Shown here piece after piece: positions 11,655-22,684 of a DNA stretch of 64,000 nucleotides. The notes beneath the pieces were generated by a model. It was not told where the DNA came from and made no database searches. It worked only from the letters and a program-made list of their open reading frames with translations. The position numbers were made by a program, and so were the translations under genes. Source of the stretch: Tubulanus polymorphus (Eukaryota; Nemertea; Palaeonemertea; Tubulaniformes; Tubulanidae); NCBI RefSeq assembly GCF_964204645.1, contig NC_134026.1, positions 18,742,650-18,806,649 of the forward strand, written 5' to 3'. Numbering within the stretch: the stretch's first letter is position 1; each line of letters starts with the position of its first letter.

Positions 11655-11940
11655 AAAATAGCGACTGTTGACATGTATCGTTGATTTCAAGCCACAAATA
11701 GGGGTCAGAACAGGGAACAAATCAAACTGCAATAGGAAGAAAATAGCCCTTTCAGTGAGTGATTTTAACTGATTTTCTATTTTGGGATCAAGTGCTAAGA
11801 GATAGGTGAGTGTGCAACTTATCAAATCTGACTTTGGAATACAATTTCTTTGAAAAAAGTAGGAAAAGTCAAGATATTCATCCGATATAAGTGTCGATCC
11901 AACTTTCGTCGATCTGACTAAACGCAGCTTTTACACTATC
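11655..11940 (+). repeat. Dispersed repeat, second copy (pair with 6875-7130)
   Basis: It begins TGTTGACATGTATCGTTGATTT, as at 6875, then follows the same block order (GGAAGAAAATAG, AACTGATTTTCTATTTTGGG, GTGCTAAGAGATA, ACTTTCGTCGATCTG). It is direct, not inverted, relative to the first copy, with the receptor gene between them. Confidence 0.8.
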
Positions 11941-12315
11941 TTATTGCATCATCGACCATTAAACATACACATATAATAGCTGTTAAAAGCATTTACTAAA
12001 TCCATTAACAAACCGGAATACAGCCTACAACTAAAATACATTTTAAAGTATCAACAAAACCTATTACTAATGGAAGCGTTTTAAGTTTTTCTATGTAAGA
12101 TAGATTTAAAGCGTCCATCTAATATTTAATGATGACAATGTGTGGTATAAAATAGTCACCACTACAAATTCATCAAAGAAAAGTCAGTTTAATGGAAATA
12201 GTTCCCTCTTCACAATTATTAAGCACTTTTTATGATTTTCAAAAGAAAATAAATCGTAACTCATCATTTGTAATGAAGACATTGCAAAATTTCTATAAAT
12301 AGTAATGGCATGTAA
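11941..12315. other. AT-rich spacer without recognised features
   Basis: AT-rich sequence between the dispersed repeat and the tandem array. No exon, repeat or RNA gene was recognised. Confidence 0.5.
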
Positions 12316-12526
12316 TAATTGATACTTAAAGGAAACTGGTGAAGAAACAAGGCGATTCATCAAGTATGTATAGAGTAGTTTCTACAAAAGGCCACTTCAA
12401 AGTAAGATGTCCGCCAGTCTGCTGGATGATATAATGACCAAGATTCATCTTTTGAATATGTCATCTAATATTCCAATGTGAATTATCAATGCTCTGCATG
12501 AACTACACAATCAATTCACTTTACAG

Positions 12527-12791
12527 GGGTGAATTATGGAACAGGCGTCCAGGAAGACCAGTTTATACGGTACTGGTACGACATCCGGGATCTGAAATGG
12601 TCAATTCCATACCTGCTAATTACCCTCATAAGAATACAAATTCACTCATACTTGAAAAAATAATTGAAATATTCCATGTGGAAGCAGAGAAAACATGGAT
12701 TACAGAACCCAGGATGTTCAATGAAGCCAATCATACAAATATTCCGGATTTAAGAATTCCGGAATTAATACCAAGATTCATCTTTTTATAA
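12527..12791 (+). pseudogene. Exon-like open segment, unit 1 (frame disturbed)
   Basis: This follows the CTTTACAG acceptor-like site and encodes the array sequence SEMVNSIPANYPHKNTNS and LEKIIEIFHVEAEKTWITEP. Near its start it carries two extra bases compared with the other copies (a 15-base instead of 13-base spacing after GACCAG), which breaks the frame. Its end differs from unit 4: it reads NTNIPDLRIPE and continues into unit 2 sequence. It is probably a decayed copy. Confidence 0.5.
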
Positions 12792-13470
12792 TGTCATCTT
12801 ATATTCCAATGTGAATTATCAATGCTCTACGAAAACTACATAATCAATACACTTTACAGGTGGCAATAATGAAACAGGCGTCCAGGACGACCAGTTGTCG
12901 ATACTGGTACGACATCAGGGATCTGAAATGGTAAATTCCATACCTGCTAATTACCCTCTTAAAAATATAACATCACTTATACTAGAAAAAAGATAATACA
13001 AATATTTCATGCAACAGAAAACATGGATTACAAGGCTGTAAATAAGCGGCCGGTCACGGACATTGGCCGGCTCAAAACGCTACGATGTCCGTTGCAAAAT
13101 CGCTCCTGCCTGTCACGCTGACCGGCACGAAAATTTTCATGGTTCTAATAGTTTTAGCTTTTTTGAACCGATATGAAAATAAATAGCGCCGTTTCCTATC
13201 ACCGATCAATTAATTCCGATGTTTATTGCGATAAATCGCGCCAGTTGTCTTTTGATCAATTCCGTTGCTTATTGCGGTGAAATCGCGCTACCGTATTTTT
13301 CCGGCCAATAAGCCGACTCGGCCAATAAGCCGAGGGCAGTTTTTTAGCCTAAAATACATGGATTTCATAAAACTTCGCCCAATAAGCCGAGGCCCTTCAT
13401 CAGAGATTTTAATTCACTGATTTGTCAATTAGTTCGTCTTAATTGACGATTTAAGAGGCTGACAGTAGCG

Positions 13471-13490
13471 CCCCCCCCCCCCCCCCCCCC
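13471..13490 (+). repeat. Poly-C run of 20 bases
   Basis: An uninterrupted run of 20 C. Length in the real genome may differ, because homopolymers are prone to sequencing error. Confidence 0.9.
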
Positions 13491-13985
13491 GATGTGTGAG
13501 AGTGCTGTGTATACTATCCATCGCCGAGTGACTGTGCTATATATAGACTCGCTCAGCTGATTACTATACACACAGCCATACACGCAGTACGCGGCTCACT
13601 GCTGATTTGCATATATACTAATGTATGAACTGACACGTGGTAGTACGATGAACTCGCGCGTAATATAAATGTATACCATTGCCGCTGTGCGGTGATGGAA
13701 CAATCAAAGTAAAAATAAAATAGTTCAAAATAGATTATAATTGGTAGTAAATAATGACCTCAAATAAATATCGACCACTTTTCTTGATTTTGACGATCAT
13801 TGAGAGCATTAGAGTGGCATAGATCAGGAAGTGATTTTTTATCTCAGATCATATCCGCCCAATAAGCCGATCACGATATTTTGGGTAAAAATCTGAGGCT
13901 AGAAAAAAAAAGGTTGTGTGCAATTCTTCATGTTTTTAATGTTAGTAATTAGGAAATTCTCTATAAAACAGTAGTACTTTGCTAA

Positions 13986-14057
13986 ATGGCAGGCACCAAA
14001 ATCATTTGTGTCAGGCACCATTCAGTTGGTGCCTGCCATGTAAATGGCAGGCACCAA
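13986..14057. repeat. GGCAGGCACCAA hairpin plus direct copy
   Basis: ATGGCAGGCACCAA (13986-13999) is inverted at 14026-14039 (TTGGTGCCTGCCAT) across a 26-base loop that itself contains TCAGGCACCA. The same 14-mer is repeated directly at 14044-14057. This looks like a junction of element ends. Confidence 0.85.
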
Positions 14058-14937
14058 CTCATTAATGTCAGGCAGCATTATAGTTGGTGACATGTGGCAG
14101 GCACTGGCAAAAAAATTATTTACAGGCTTGGGATTACAGAACACAGGATATCAAATCAAGCACATCATACATATATTCTGGTTGTTGAGCAGCACGGTGG
14201 GAGCCCACCATACTTCAAGTAGTTTATACTCCACATCCAAGCAATCATGTATAATTGATACTTATAGGAAACTGGTGAAGAAACAAGGCGATTCATCAAG
14301 TATGTATAGAGTAGTTTCTACAGAAAGCAACTTTGGAGTTAGATGGCCGCCAGTCAACATTAAGACCAAGATTCATCTTTTTATGATGTCATCTTATATT
14401 CCAATGTGAATTATCAATGCTCTACGAAAACTACATAATCGATACACTTTACAGGGGCCAAATGAAACAGGCGTCCAGGACGACCAGTTAAAGGTACTGG
14501 TACGACATCCGGGATCTGAAATGGTCAATTCCATACCTGCTATATATTACCAACTAATAACATGACATTCATGCTAGAAAAAAGGTACTAAAAATATTTC
14601 ATGCAAGAGAAACATGGATTTTAGAACGAAGGATGCCAGAAGCACATCATACATATATTCTGGTTGTTGAGCAGCACAGTGAGAGCCCACCATACTTCAA
14701 GTAGTTTATACTCGACACCCAAGCAACTATGTATAATTGATACTTATAGGAAACTGGTGAAGAAACAAGGCGATTCATCAAGAAGTTATAAGAGTAGTTT
14801 CTACAGAAGGCAACTTTGGAGTTAGATAGCCGCCAGTCGACATTAAGACCAAGATTCATCCTTTTATAATGTCATCTTATATTCCAATGTGAATTATCAA
14901 TGCTCTACGAAAACTACATAATCAATACACTTTACAG

Positions 14938-15197
14938 GGGGCAATAATGAAACAGGCGTCCAGGACGACCAGTTGTCGATACTGGTACGACATCCGGGAT
15001 CTGAAATGGTCAATTCCATACCTGCTAATTACCCTCTTAAAAATATAACATCACTCATGCTTGAAAAAATAATTGAAATATTTCACATGGAAGCAGAGAA
15101 AACATGGATTACAGAACCCAGGATGTTTAATGAAGCCAATCATACAAATATTCCGGTTGTTGAGCAGCACGGTGGGAGTCCACCATACTTCAAGTAG
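14938..15197 (+). CDS. Exon-like open segment, unit 4 (best preserved), unknown protein
   Basis: After a CTTTACAG acceptor-like site, 85 codons stay open to a TAG, with the frame set by an incoming phase of one base. It encodes ETGVQDDQLSILVRHPGSEM, then IPANYPLKN, then LEKIIEIFHMEAEKTWITEP, and ends VVEQHGGSPPYFK. I do not recognise it with confidence. The LEKIIEIFHMEAEK segment has the spacing of the helix of ubiquitin-like domains in USP4/USP15-type deubiquitinases, but that is a weak impression. An upstream open segment in the same unit (KLVKKQGDSSS...VRWPPVN) may be a companion exon. No ATG exon or polyadenylation signal was tied to it, so it could equally be a repeated gene fragment or part of a transposon. 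Confidence 0.35.
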
Positions 15198-15774
15198 TTT
15201 ATACTCCATACCCAAGCAACCATGCATGTATAATTGATACTTAAGGGAAACTGTTGAAGAAACAAGGCGATTCATCAAGTACGTATAGAGTAGTTTCTAC
15301 TAAAGGCCACTTCGGAGTAAGATGGCCGCCAGTCTCCTGGATGATATTAAGGCCGAGGTTCATCTTATGTTAATGTCATCTGATATTCTAATGTGAATTA
15401 TCAATGCTCTACATAGAGAACACTATCATAACACTTTACAGGTGGCAATAATGAAACAGGCGTCCAGGACGACCAGTTTACGGTACTGGTACGACATCCG
15501 GGATCTGAAATGGTCAATTCCATACCTGCTAATTACCCTCTAATAACATGACATTAATACTAGAAAAAAGGTAATAAAAATATTTCATGCGAGAGAAACA
15601 CAGATTTCAGAACGAAGGATGCCAAATGAAGCACAACATACATATATTTTGGTTGTTGAGCAGCGCAGTGGGAGCCCACCATACTTCAAGTAGTTTATAC
15701 TCCACACCCAAGCAACCATGCATGTATAATTGATACTTAAGGGAAACTGGTAAAGAAACAAGGCGATTCATCAG

Positions 15775-16086
15775 CTGCAATCATACCGAGACGATTTGGC
15801 CCGGGCCAAACTGGCAGGGATCAGACTCGGGCCAAATTTGGCCCGTGCCTAATTAGAGAGCGCGTTCACAAGCAAACCATTCACTCAATACTAAACAATG
15901 CTCAAACAAAGCGAAGTGGATCATTTCCGGTGCCAGCAGTTGCAATTGAAAGGCAATCATTTGTTTGGTGCTAAAATTTGGCTTAGGCATGGTCCGACGT
16001 TATTGGTCGGGCCAAACAGGCTCGGACCCATTTGGCACCCGTGTGAACAGTTGTTCCGGGCCAAATTTGGCCTCATGGGGATCGAG
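15775..16086 (+). mobile_element. GGCCAAATT-family element inserted into the tandem array
   Basis: The array phrase GCGATTCATCAAGTATGTATAG is split here: its left half ends ...GATTCATCA and its right half resumes with ATCAAGTATG. The duplicated ATCA suggests a 4-bp or slightly longer target duplication. The insert starts GCTGCAATCATACC, contains repeated (C/G)GGGCCAAA and TTTGGCCCG phrases at both ends in partly inverted form, and has the block order of the copies at 8230-8430 and 42745-42950. Its 68-codon frame at 15898 is not conserved between copies. Confidence 0.75.
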
Positions 16087-16411
16087 GCTATCAAGTATGT
16101 ATAGAGTAGTTTCTACTAAAGGCCACGTATTAAGATAGCTGCCAGTTGGCTGGATTAAGACCAACATAAATCTTTTGATAATATCATCTAATATTCCAAT
16201 ATGAAATTTTAATTCTCAATGCTCTACATACACAGGGATGAAAAGAGAGGCGTTTAAAAAACGTGGAAAAATTTGAAATAAAAGTTTTAGGCTAACTACT
16301 GCTGGCTTGTCGCGAGCACCGTAAGTGAGAAGTCCCTAAAGGGGGGTTTGGGGGACCTCCCCCGCGAAAATTAAGAAATTTCAATTAAAACAATGACTAC
16401 TTTTATTGAGC

Positions 16412-16474
16412 ATGCACGTGGTAATAATAAAGATGATATTTATTAAACATCATCTTAATTATTACCACGTGCAT
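16412..16474. repeat. Hairpin with 26-bp arms
   Basis: ATGCACGTGGTAATAATAAA.. (16412-16437) is inverted at 16449-16474 with one mismatch and an 11-base loop. The arm includes CACGTG, an E-box core, at each end. It could be a tiny palindromic element; no target duplication was found. Confidence 0.85.
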
Positions 16475-18725
16475 CTTCACATTGTTGGCCGTCAGCGGGA
16501 CGATGTACAACGGCGCGTAAAGATAATTGACTTTTAATTGGAAATGGCGTCACTACAGTGGCGCTCCGCCTACGCACGCACAGATACCACAACAAGCACA
16601 CATATATACATTGTAGCAGAACGTCCTTGGAAACAGAGACCAAGATAACATAACACAGAAGCGACGACGAGTACAAGCAAACGAACACTTTTAGGGTCTG
16701 TGCCATTACTGGTCGCCGCGAGGAATTCTCACCCAATTTCCGGAATTGACATCGGCGATCCTAAATTTCCGGAATTCCGGAAAACTAGCATCTCTGAAAC
16801 TAGAGATGGGTCTTCTGTTCAACAAAATGCTGAACACTTAGTTAGTTACCTTGGAGGAAATCTTGGTATTAAAAGTAAAATGCTCCTATCCCACATTTGG
16901 TAACATTGTATTGTCTAAACCTTATCAAAACTAAAAAAATCTCGAAAATTGACCTCCTCAAATTACTTCATTGTTTACACAAAATTAACAGGAAAAAGTT
17001 AACCCCGAAGCACTGGATGCAAACAATTTCTTGTGATGAGCAGATTTCTTTATTTTTCTAATCGCAATCAATATACTCAAATATTGTATTTCGATACACG
17101 TAAACCACTAGTTGTCACAAAATTATAAATATGCCAAATGAATACTCCCTAATATTAGAGGTATGAAGCTAAAATTGAAATAATGACTATTAAAATTTGC
17201 ATGCACCACCAGTTCAAACAGTAAAAGGGCAAGAAATAGGTAACAATAACTTGCCCGTGGGCAAAGCGGTTTACCTCAAAAACTAGAGCTTGTTCGCCTA
17301 GGGCATTGCCTATGAGAAATCTTTTTATTTTTAGAGTTCAAAGTTCTATTCTATATTGTATTTTTTTCTTTTATAAAGAATTGTTTTGTAGTCAAATAAA
17401 ACCAAAAATAGATACACGGTCCATAGCCAAAATTTGGTAGGGTCGGTAGGTAGATAGGGAAAAAAAATTATTTGAAAAAATATTTTTCACACAATATCAA
17501 AAATATTTTTTCAAAAAAAATTTCATATGACTCGATATCACCATTCATTAGTATGTGTTGGCAACCTATTCAAATGTAGGACCGCTGTTGCCAACTAGCA
17601 GTACGGTAAAAAACTAGCATATAATAAATACGTGGATTGTTTCAGACCCTGGATTTTACCACTAAAATATTTTTATTGTTTGCTGCTTAGTATTTTCAGG
17701 TTTGCAAGAAATATTAATCAATGATATTTTATTACAAATTCTCCCAAACAAAATATCAAAAAAATATTTTCGGTCGGCACCTTTTTGACAGGGTCTGTCA
17801 GAAACCATAAACAAACGTATATTTTTTGGCCTAGGAAGCAAAACCGCACGTGTCGACTGAAATGCTTGTCAATTTGTTTCCGATTGTAGCTTACCCATTA
17901 ATATGTCAGTAGCCTCGAAATTCCCGTATATCCCAAAAATAGCCAATCACGTTCGCGTAGAGACGATGCCCCCAATGAAGGTCATTGCAATTTTATAATG
18001 CAAGAGTTACCAGTAAGGCCACGCCAAAAGAAAACCCTGTTTCTCCGTCCCGACCGACCCGATATTTCAAGAAGAATTTCCCTACCTACCTACCTACCCA
18101 TATTGGTGATTGCCCCGCCCGAAGAAACAGGATTTTTTTTCAGTGTGGCCTGATGCCTTTCCCACCAATAACAGTTTTTCAAGGAATTTTAACGAAGCTG
18201 ACCATGACATTGCTGGAGGTTAAGTATGTCTTCAATCGCACCAATTATTCATCATTTAGGCCGAAAATGAAACAATTGCTCATATAAAAAAAAACATATC
18301 GCGATTTTACATAATCGACTCAATGCCAACTCCACTATCACTAACAAAGATAACGCAAAAATATTGCATACTTCATAAATAGCAGAGTACTTATTTGTTA
18401 CTTCCTAAGAATTTTTGGTTAAAGCCAAAAATGAGATACCTCATTTCTCGTTTCCAGCTGGGTGCGTAAGTCTCAGACTTAGAGACCCGGTAAAATAAAA
18501 CCATGCCGGCTAGCTGGTTGAAAATTAAGTTCTAGGTTCATAGAAAATAAAATAAAAACCGTTCGGGCAGTTGTCGGAATATATTCTTGTTGTTTTCTTA
18601 TTCATTTCATTGGGGTTCAAACTTGGGGGTCACAAGTATTTTTGACTACATTTTCATTCAGTGGGAATACCTGTGTAGTGATTTCTCGGATCTGGTGCGA
18701 GTGAATGCCCGATAACTTCTTTATG

Positions 18726-18986
18726 CAGGGTCCGATCTAAGGAATGAAAGCCACTTGCCCCGGGGGCAAGCATATCTGAAATTTCGCTTGCCCCCTGCAA
18801 AAAATACTTGCCCTTCACAGGCAGTCCGATTGGTGGCACTATCATCCGTTGTATCGAGTGGGAAAATAGCTATGTGACATAAAATTGCACTAGGCCGACC
18901 GACAAGTGATAATGATTACCTACTTGCCCTGTCGATGAGAATATACTTGTCCCGGGCAATCGGACAAGAAATTAGATCGGACCCTG
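18726..18986. mobile_element. Complete 261-bp element with CAGGGTCCGATCTAA ends and TTATG target duplication
   Basis: The left end CAGGGTCCGATCTAA is matched by TTAGATCGGACCCTG at the right. TTATG flanks both sides (18721-18725 and 18987-18991), a clean 5-bp duplication. The interior repeats CTTGCCC(C/G) and its complement (ACTTGCCCCGGGGGCAAG and similar). No coding capacity. Confidence 0.88.
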
Positions 18987-19856
18987 TTATGACACATATT
19001 ACTTGTAAAAGCTAGAAAATATTCTTATCAATTATCAAAATGCCACCTGCCTAGTCAATATTTCCAAAAATTCATGTTTTTTTTTCATGAATGAAAATAA
19101 ACACCTGCCTGCCAGGTCGTTTTTGGATTATGAAAATGAGAAACAAGGTACTGGTATCATTCTTTTTATGCCTTAAGTCGAAAATTGATAAACTTACTCT
19201 CACATCAAGTTTCATAGATATCCGGCATTGCAGGCTGTATCATGATAATAAGAAATTCTGAAAAGAGTTGGCTGGTGGCCATATTTGATGGCTGATGACT
19301 TCTATTTTTGTTGGGGTGGACAGCTTAATAGACGAACTTCAGTTTTAGTGGTGGGAACTAATAACCGAACCTGCTTCGGTCGTAACGAGGCCATGGGACC
19401 ATTCATCTATTACGTACGCATTAAATTCCAATTCTTTAAGCCCCCCTGTATGTAAGCATACCCTCCTGCATACGTAGGTGAGAAAAACGTTTATTGTTAC
19501 CTTTTAAGTTCACCTTACCTGCCCCAATCCGCACACTTAATTTCATGAAAATTAATCAAGAACTTGGCTGTGTCTCGCTAAAAAATTCAAATCTACCCAC
19601 TAAATTTCACAAGAATGCCTAAGCAATTTGCCTACAAGCGTGCTAACAAGAAATATATAAGATGGCTGCCCTAGTGCCATATTTTTTGGCCAATAACTTC
19701 CATTGATTTCCAATATTAGGGTGGACATCTCACTTGCCTCAATTCTCACACAAAGTTTAAGAAAAATTCATCAAGATTTGCAGCATGCAGCGCACTAATG
19801 AAGTCTCAAAAGGACAGCGCAGACTGAGTAAAACATGATTATGATGTCTCCCCCTC

Positions 19857-20321
19857 CCAGGGGCGGATCTAGGAAATTTGCAAGGCTGGGGTCCAAAAGA
19901 AAAGGCTTTTTTTCAGATGAAGCAGTCTTTTTAATGGGGTTATCCATCATCATTAGATATTTATGAAGAAATACATATGCACAGGCGTGGATTCAGACAG
20001 AAGCACCGTAGGCACGTGCTACCATCGCGAAAATCTCGTGCCTATTTTTTAATGCCCAAATTAGAAAAGGGCACCTTCTTACAAGACGAGGTAGATGATT
20101 CTACACAAAAAGCACATAAATCTTAAAGATTTTGTCTTTATTACGTGGAAACTACATTTCAATGCAGTTAATTTCCTAGAAAGCACTTCGTGTCAGGACT
20201 TTAATTGCTTGGAAATTGCAGCAGAAGCAGATTTCCAAAATTTCAGAATGCCCTTTTTCTTTCAAAATGCACTCTTTATAAGTTGTGCTACCCTCGACAG
20301 TGTCCCTGGATCCACCCCTGA
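19857..20321. mobile_element. hAT-like element with CAGGGGCGGATCTAGG ends
   Basis: The left end CAGGGGCGGATCTAGG and the inverted right end CTGGATCCACCCCTG agree with the CAGGGGCGGATCCAG termini common in hAT-type miniature elements. A 97-codon frame inside is not recognisable. Related ends are seen near 4330 (AGATCCGCCCCTG) and 25554 (AGGGGTGGATCCAGGG). No 8-bp target duplication was identified. Confidence 0.7.
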
Positions 20322-22684
20322 TGTAATTGCGAAAGAAATATGCAATTTCCATAAGAGTGTCAAATTTGCAGGTTCAAAAGATCTTTGATTTGACGACGAA
20401 TAGGGCAACCTCAATGAGAAGGTAAAGGTCCGGACCCTGGAGACCACCTCTAAAATCTGCTGCTGCCCCCCGCTGGGGAGACATGAACACCCAGACAAGC
20501 GCATTAGAAATTAACACGTTCAGCACCGATTCATTATTTTTGGAACAAGCTTAGCTAGATTGGCTGCTAGGTGACGCCAGCGTTGGCAGGTTGTGAAGGA
20601 TTTCCAGCTCAGTCATTTTTTCGCTCAATTCTCATGTTTTTTTGCGGAATGCAGATGAAACAACATGGTTTAGATGACATACTGAGACTACCAAATCAGT
20701 GTGTAGTAAGTAACTACTGCCGAGTGTTGATTTTTCTGAGAACAGCAGCTTTCTCGGATTTCCTAGAAACAAATTGGCAGACGTTAGTTGGCAATATCCA
20801 GACCAAGTCCAAGAAACGATATTTGGAAGAACATTTAGAAATGCTCTTTTTTCTTTAAGGGGGGATTCGGGGGCCCTCCCCCAAGAAAATTTCGAAATTT
20901 CAAGGGGTTCTTGGGCCATCTGAGGCCCATTTTCCAGCATTGACTAATGACAAAATAAGACTTAAGACTGCTGCCACGCGTGGTCGATTGTTTGTTGTTT
21001 ATGTCTGGAGTCAATGAAAAGGATGGCTCCGACAATACCCAAATCATAGATAAATAAAGTGAGATCAGTTAGGTTCGAATCCCTAGAAAACAACAACCTT
21101 CGCCTTGCTCACGCGCATTCGATTGCCAGATGCGATAAATGATGAAATGCCGCAATCAGGCATTGCGAAAATAATTTCTGGCCCCGATGCAGTTCACGGG
21201 ACAGTGACTTCGAGAAAAATCGAATCCTAACCTAACCCCCCTCGAAATGTTTTAATGCAAATTTGAACGAATTAGAATTCACCTGACGATGATCTCTAGA
21301 GTGAGATCAAAACGTCGTTATTATATATTTTAGATTGTTCGAATAAATAAATTCTTGATTTTAAATTCTTTTAATCTGTAGATAGTGGGTTTTTATCTTT
21401 TTAACCACCTTGGTAATTATTGGTCCGTCATGTCGGACCAACCGCACCGGTAGCTACGACACTGATTTACAGAATTCATATAAAACCACGACTTATAGAT
21501 AACTCGTACATCACGTAAATCGTAGAAAAATCGTCAGTCCCCAGGGCTACGAATACGGGGTTGACTGTAATATACGATAAGACAGCGTTGGATCCGTATA
21601 TGAAAATGGGTAAATCTGTGAAACATGCAAGTAACTCACTCTTGAATTATTTAATTTTATTTCTTTCGTATAAAAGTTACACTAATTGTAGAACGACACG
21701 TACAGCAGTACAAAAACAGACACAGACAGTACAGAGCAAAATAAACATTTATATATGAACTATAGACTATAGTTGGATTTTCAGGTTGTATTCAAGTCAT
21801 TTGTAAACCTACCATTGTCTATTGTCAAAAGTAAAATCTAGAGCAGCTAGTGGCTGCAAAACAGAGTTTAAATAGCAAAACAAGAATTTCCGATGTTTTC
21901 CATGCTCGCAAAATCAAAATGAAATGGTTGAACGGTTTCGTAGTAATGAAAGTTGTAACAAAAAGTGCAGTGAATTTGTTCAAAGTCAAACAGCGCGTTG
22001 CCGTTTTCGAGAAGGTGTCCGGGTATCTGGATGTCCGTGTTATTCAAATAGCGAGTCAACATAGGCCTATAGTAATTAGAACACTGACTAAGAGAGGATC
22101 AAGTTATTGCACCGGCATGTCTCACAAGAAAATTCTTCAGAACAATTTTCTCAAGGATTCAGTGAATTTTCTAAAGATTAAGTAACTTCCACTCATTCGA
22201 CGAATTTGCCGCGCAGTGTGCACCTCTGCTCTGGAGCAAATTTGTATATGACGGATAATTAGGTTACTGACCTTTAAACAATAGGATGTCGACGGATTAA
22301 AAGTTTCAAATTTGATACGGTCGAACGGTTGCCCTCCTGATACGTTGATTCAAAAAACGCGGCGCCACCACTGCGTCATCATCATTAAAAAAATAGTTTT
22401 TCTAAATACTATCGTTCAATATTACATGAGGCCTATCAACTTCATACTTGTAAACGTTAGTTTTATCATCCTAATAAATGAATTATAAATTGATTGATAA
22501 AATATACAATATACAGCATAAGCTAAATTCGGAACATGTTTGATCTCAAGGTCGTTGCGCGAATGGCGGATTTAGTTTTTGGTTTTCCCCTCTGGCTCTC
22601 TTACTACATACGATGCAATAGGCTGCCATACCACGTAGTACACTTCATGTGAGATTGATTGAGAAGATTAGGATTATTCAAACA

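Larger units (their letters stand above)
13035..14110. mobile_element. Foreign segment interrupting the tandem array
   Basis: The sequence between a truncated unit and the next intact unit shares nothing with the array. It contains several CCAATAAGCCGA phrases (about 13303-13390 and 13857-13872), a run of 20 C (13471-13490) and, at its right side, a GGCAGGCACCAA hairpin (13986-14039) repeated directly at 14044. No coding region was recognised. The exact boundaries and type of this insertion are uncertain. Confidence 0.55.
12316..16200 (+). repeat. Tandem array of about 490-bp exon-like units, interrupted by two insertions
   Basis: Two markers define the units. AAACAAGGCGATTCATCA occurs near 12346, 14282, 14766, 15264 and 15754. 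AACAGGCGTCCAGGA occurs near 12540, 12870, 14465, 14951 and 15453. Intact neighbours are 484-498 bases apart. Each unit has, in order, an upstream open segment (KLVKKQGDSSS...), about 100 bases with CTTTACAG as a possible splice acceptor, then a downstream open segment (VLVRHPGSEMVNSIPANYP...). The unit at 12.77-13.03 kb is cut off by a foreign segment (13035-14110), and the last unit is split by a small element (15775-16086). Copies at 14465 and 15453 have stops and frameshifts, so at most some units could be functional. Confidence 0.85.
16201..22684. other. Gene-poor region with transposon relics upstream of DUSP11
   Basis: Contents in order: a hairpin (16412-16474); an AT-rich stretch with imperfect inverted AAAAATATTTTT blocks (17455-17520); a short CCTA repeat (about 18080-18100); an element with TTATG duplications (18726-18986); a hAT-like element (19857-20321); two G-rich phrases with an AAGGGGGG(A/T)TT(C/T)GGGGG core (about 16340 and 20858); and a mariner-like end GGGTTGACTGTA near 21560. 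An open frame of 111 codons at 21850-22185 has no recognised features. The DUSP11 promoter should lie near 22.6 kb, but no TATA box was seen. Confidence 0.5.

Noticed and set aside
13471-13490. Poly-C run as a quadruplex-type regulatory element
   Set aside because: A single homopolymer inside an inserted repeat has no supporting context and its length may be an assembly error.
14044-14409. 121-codon frame as a gene
   Set aside because: It spans the foreign insert and the start of an array unit; only its second half is conserved between units.
21850-22185. 111-codon plus-strand frame upstream of DUSP11
   Set aside because: No recognisable domain, no splice or polyadenylation context, and composition like the AT-rich surroundings.
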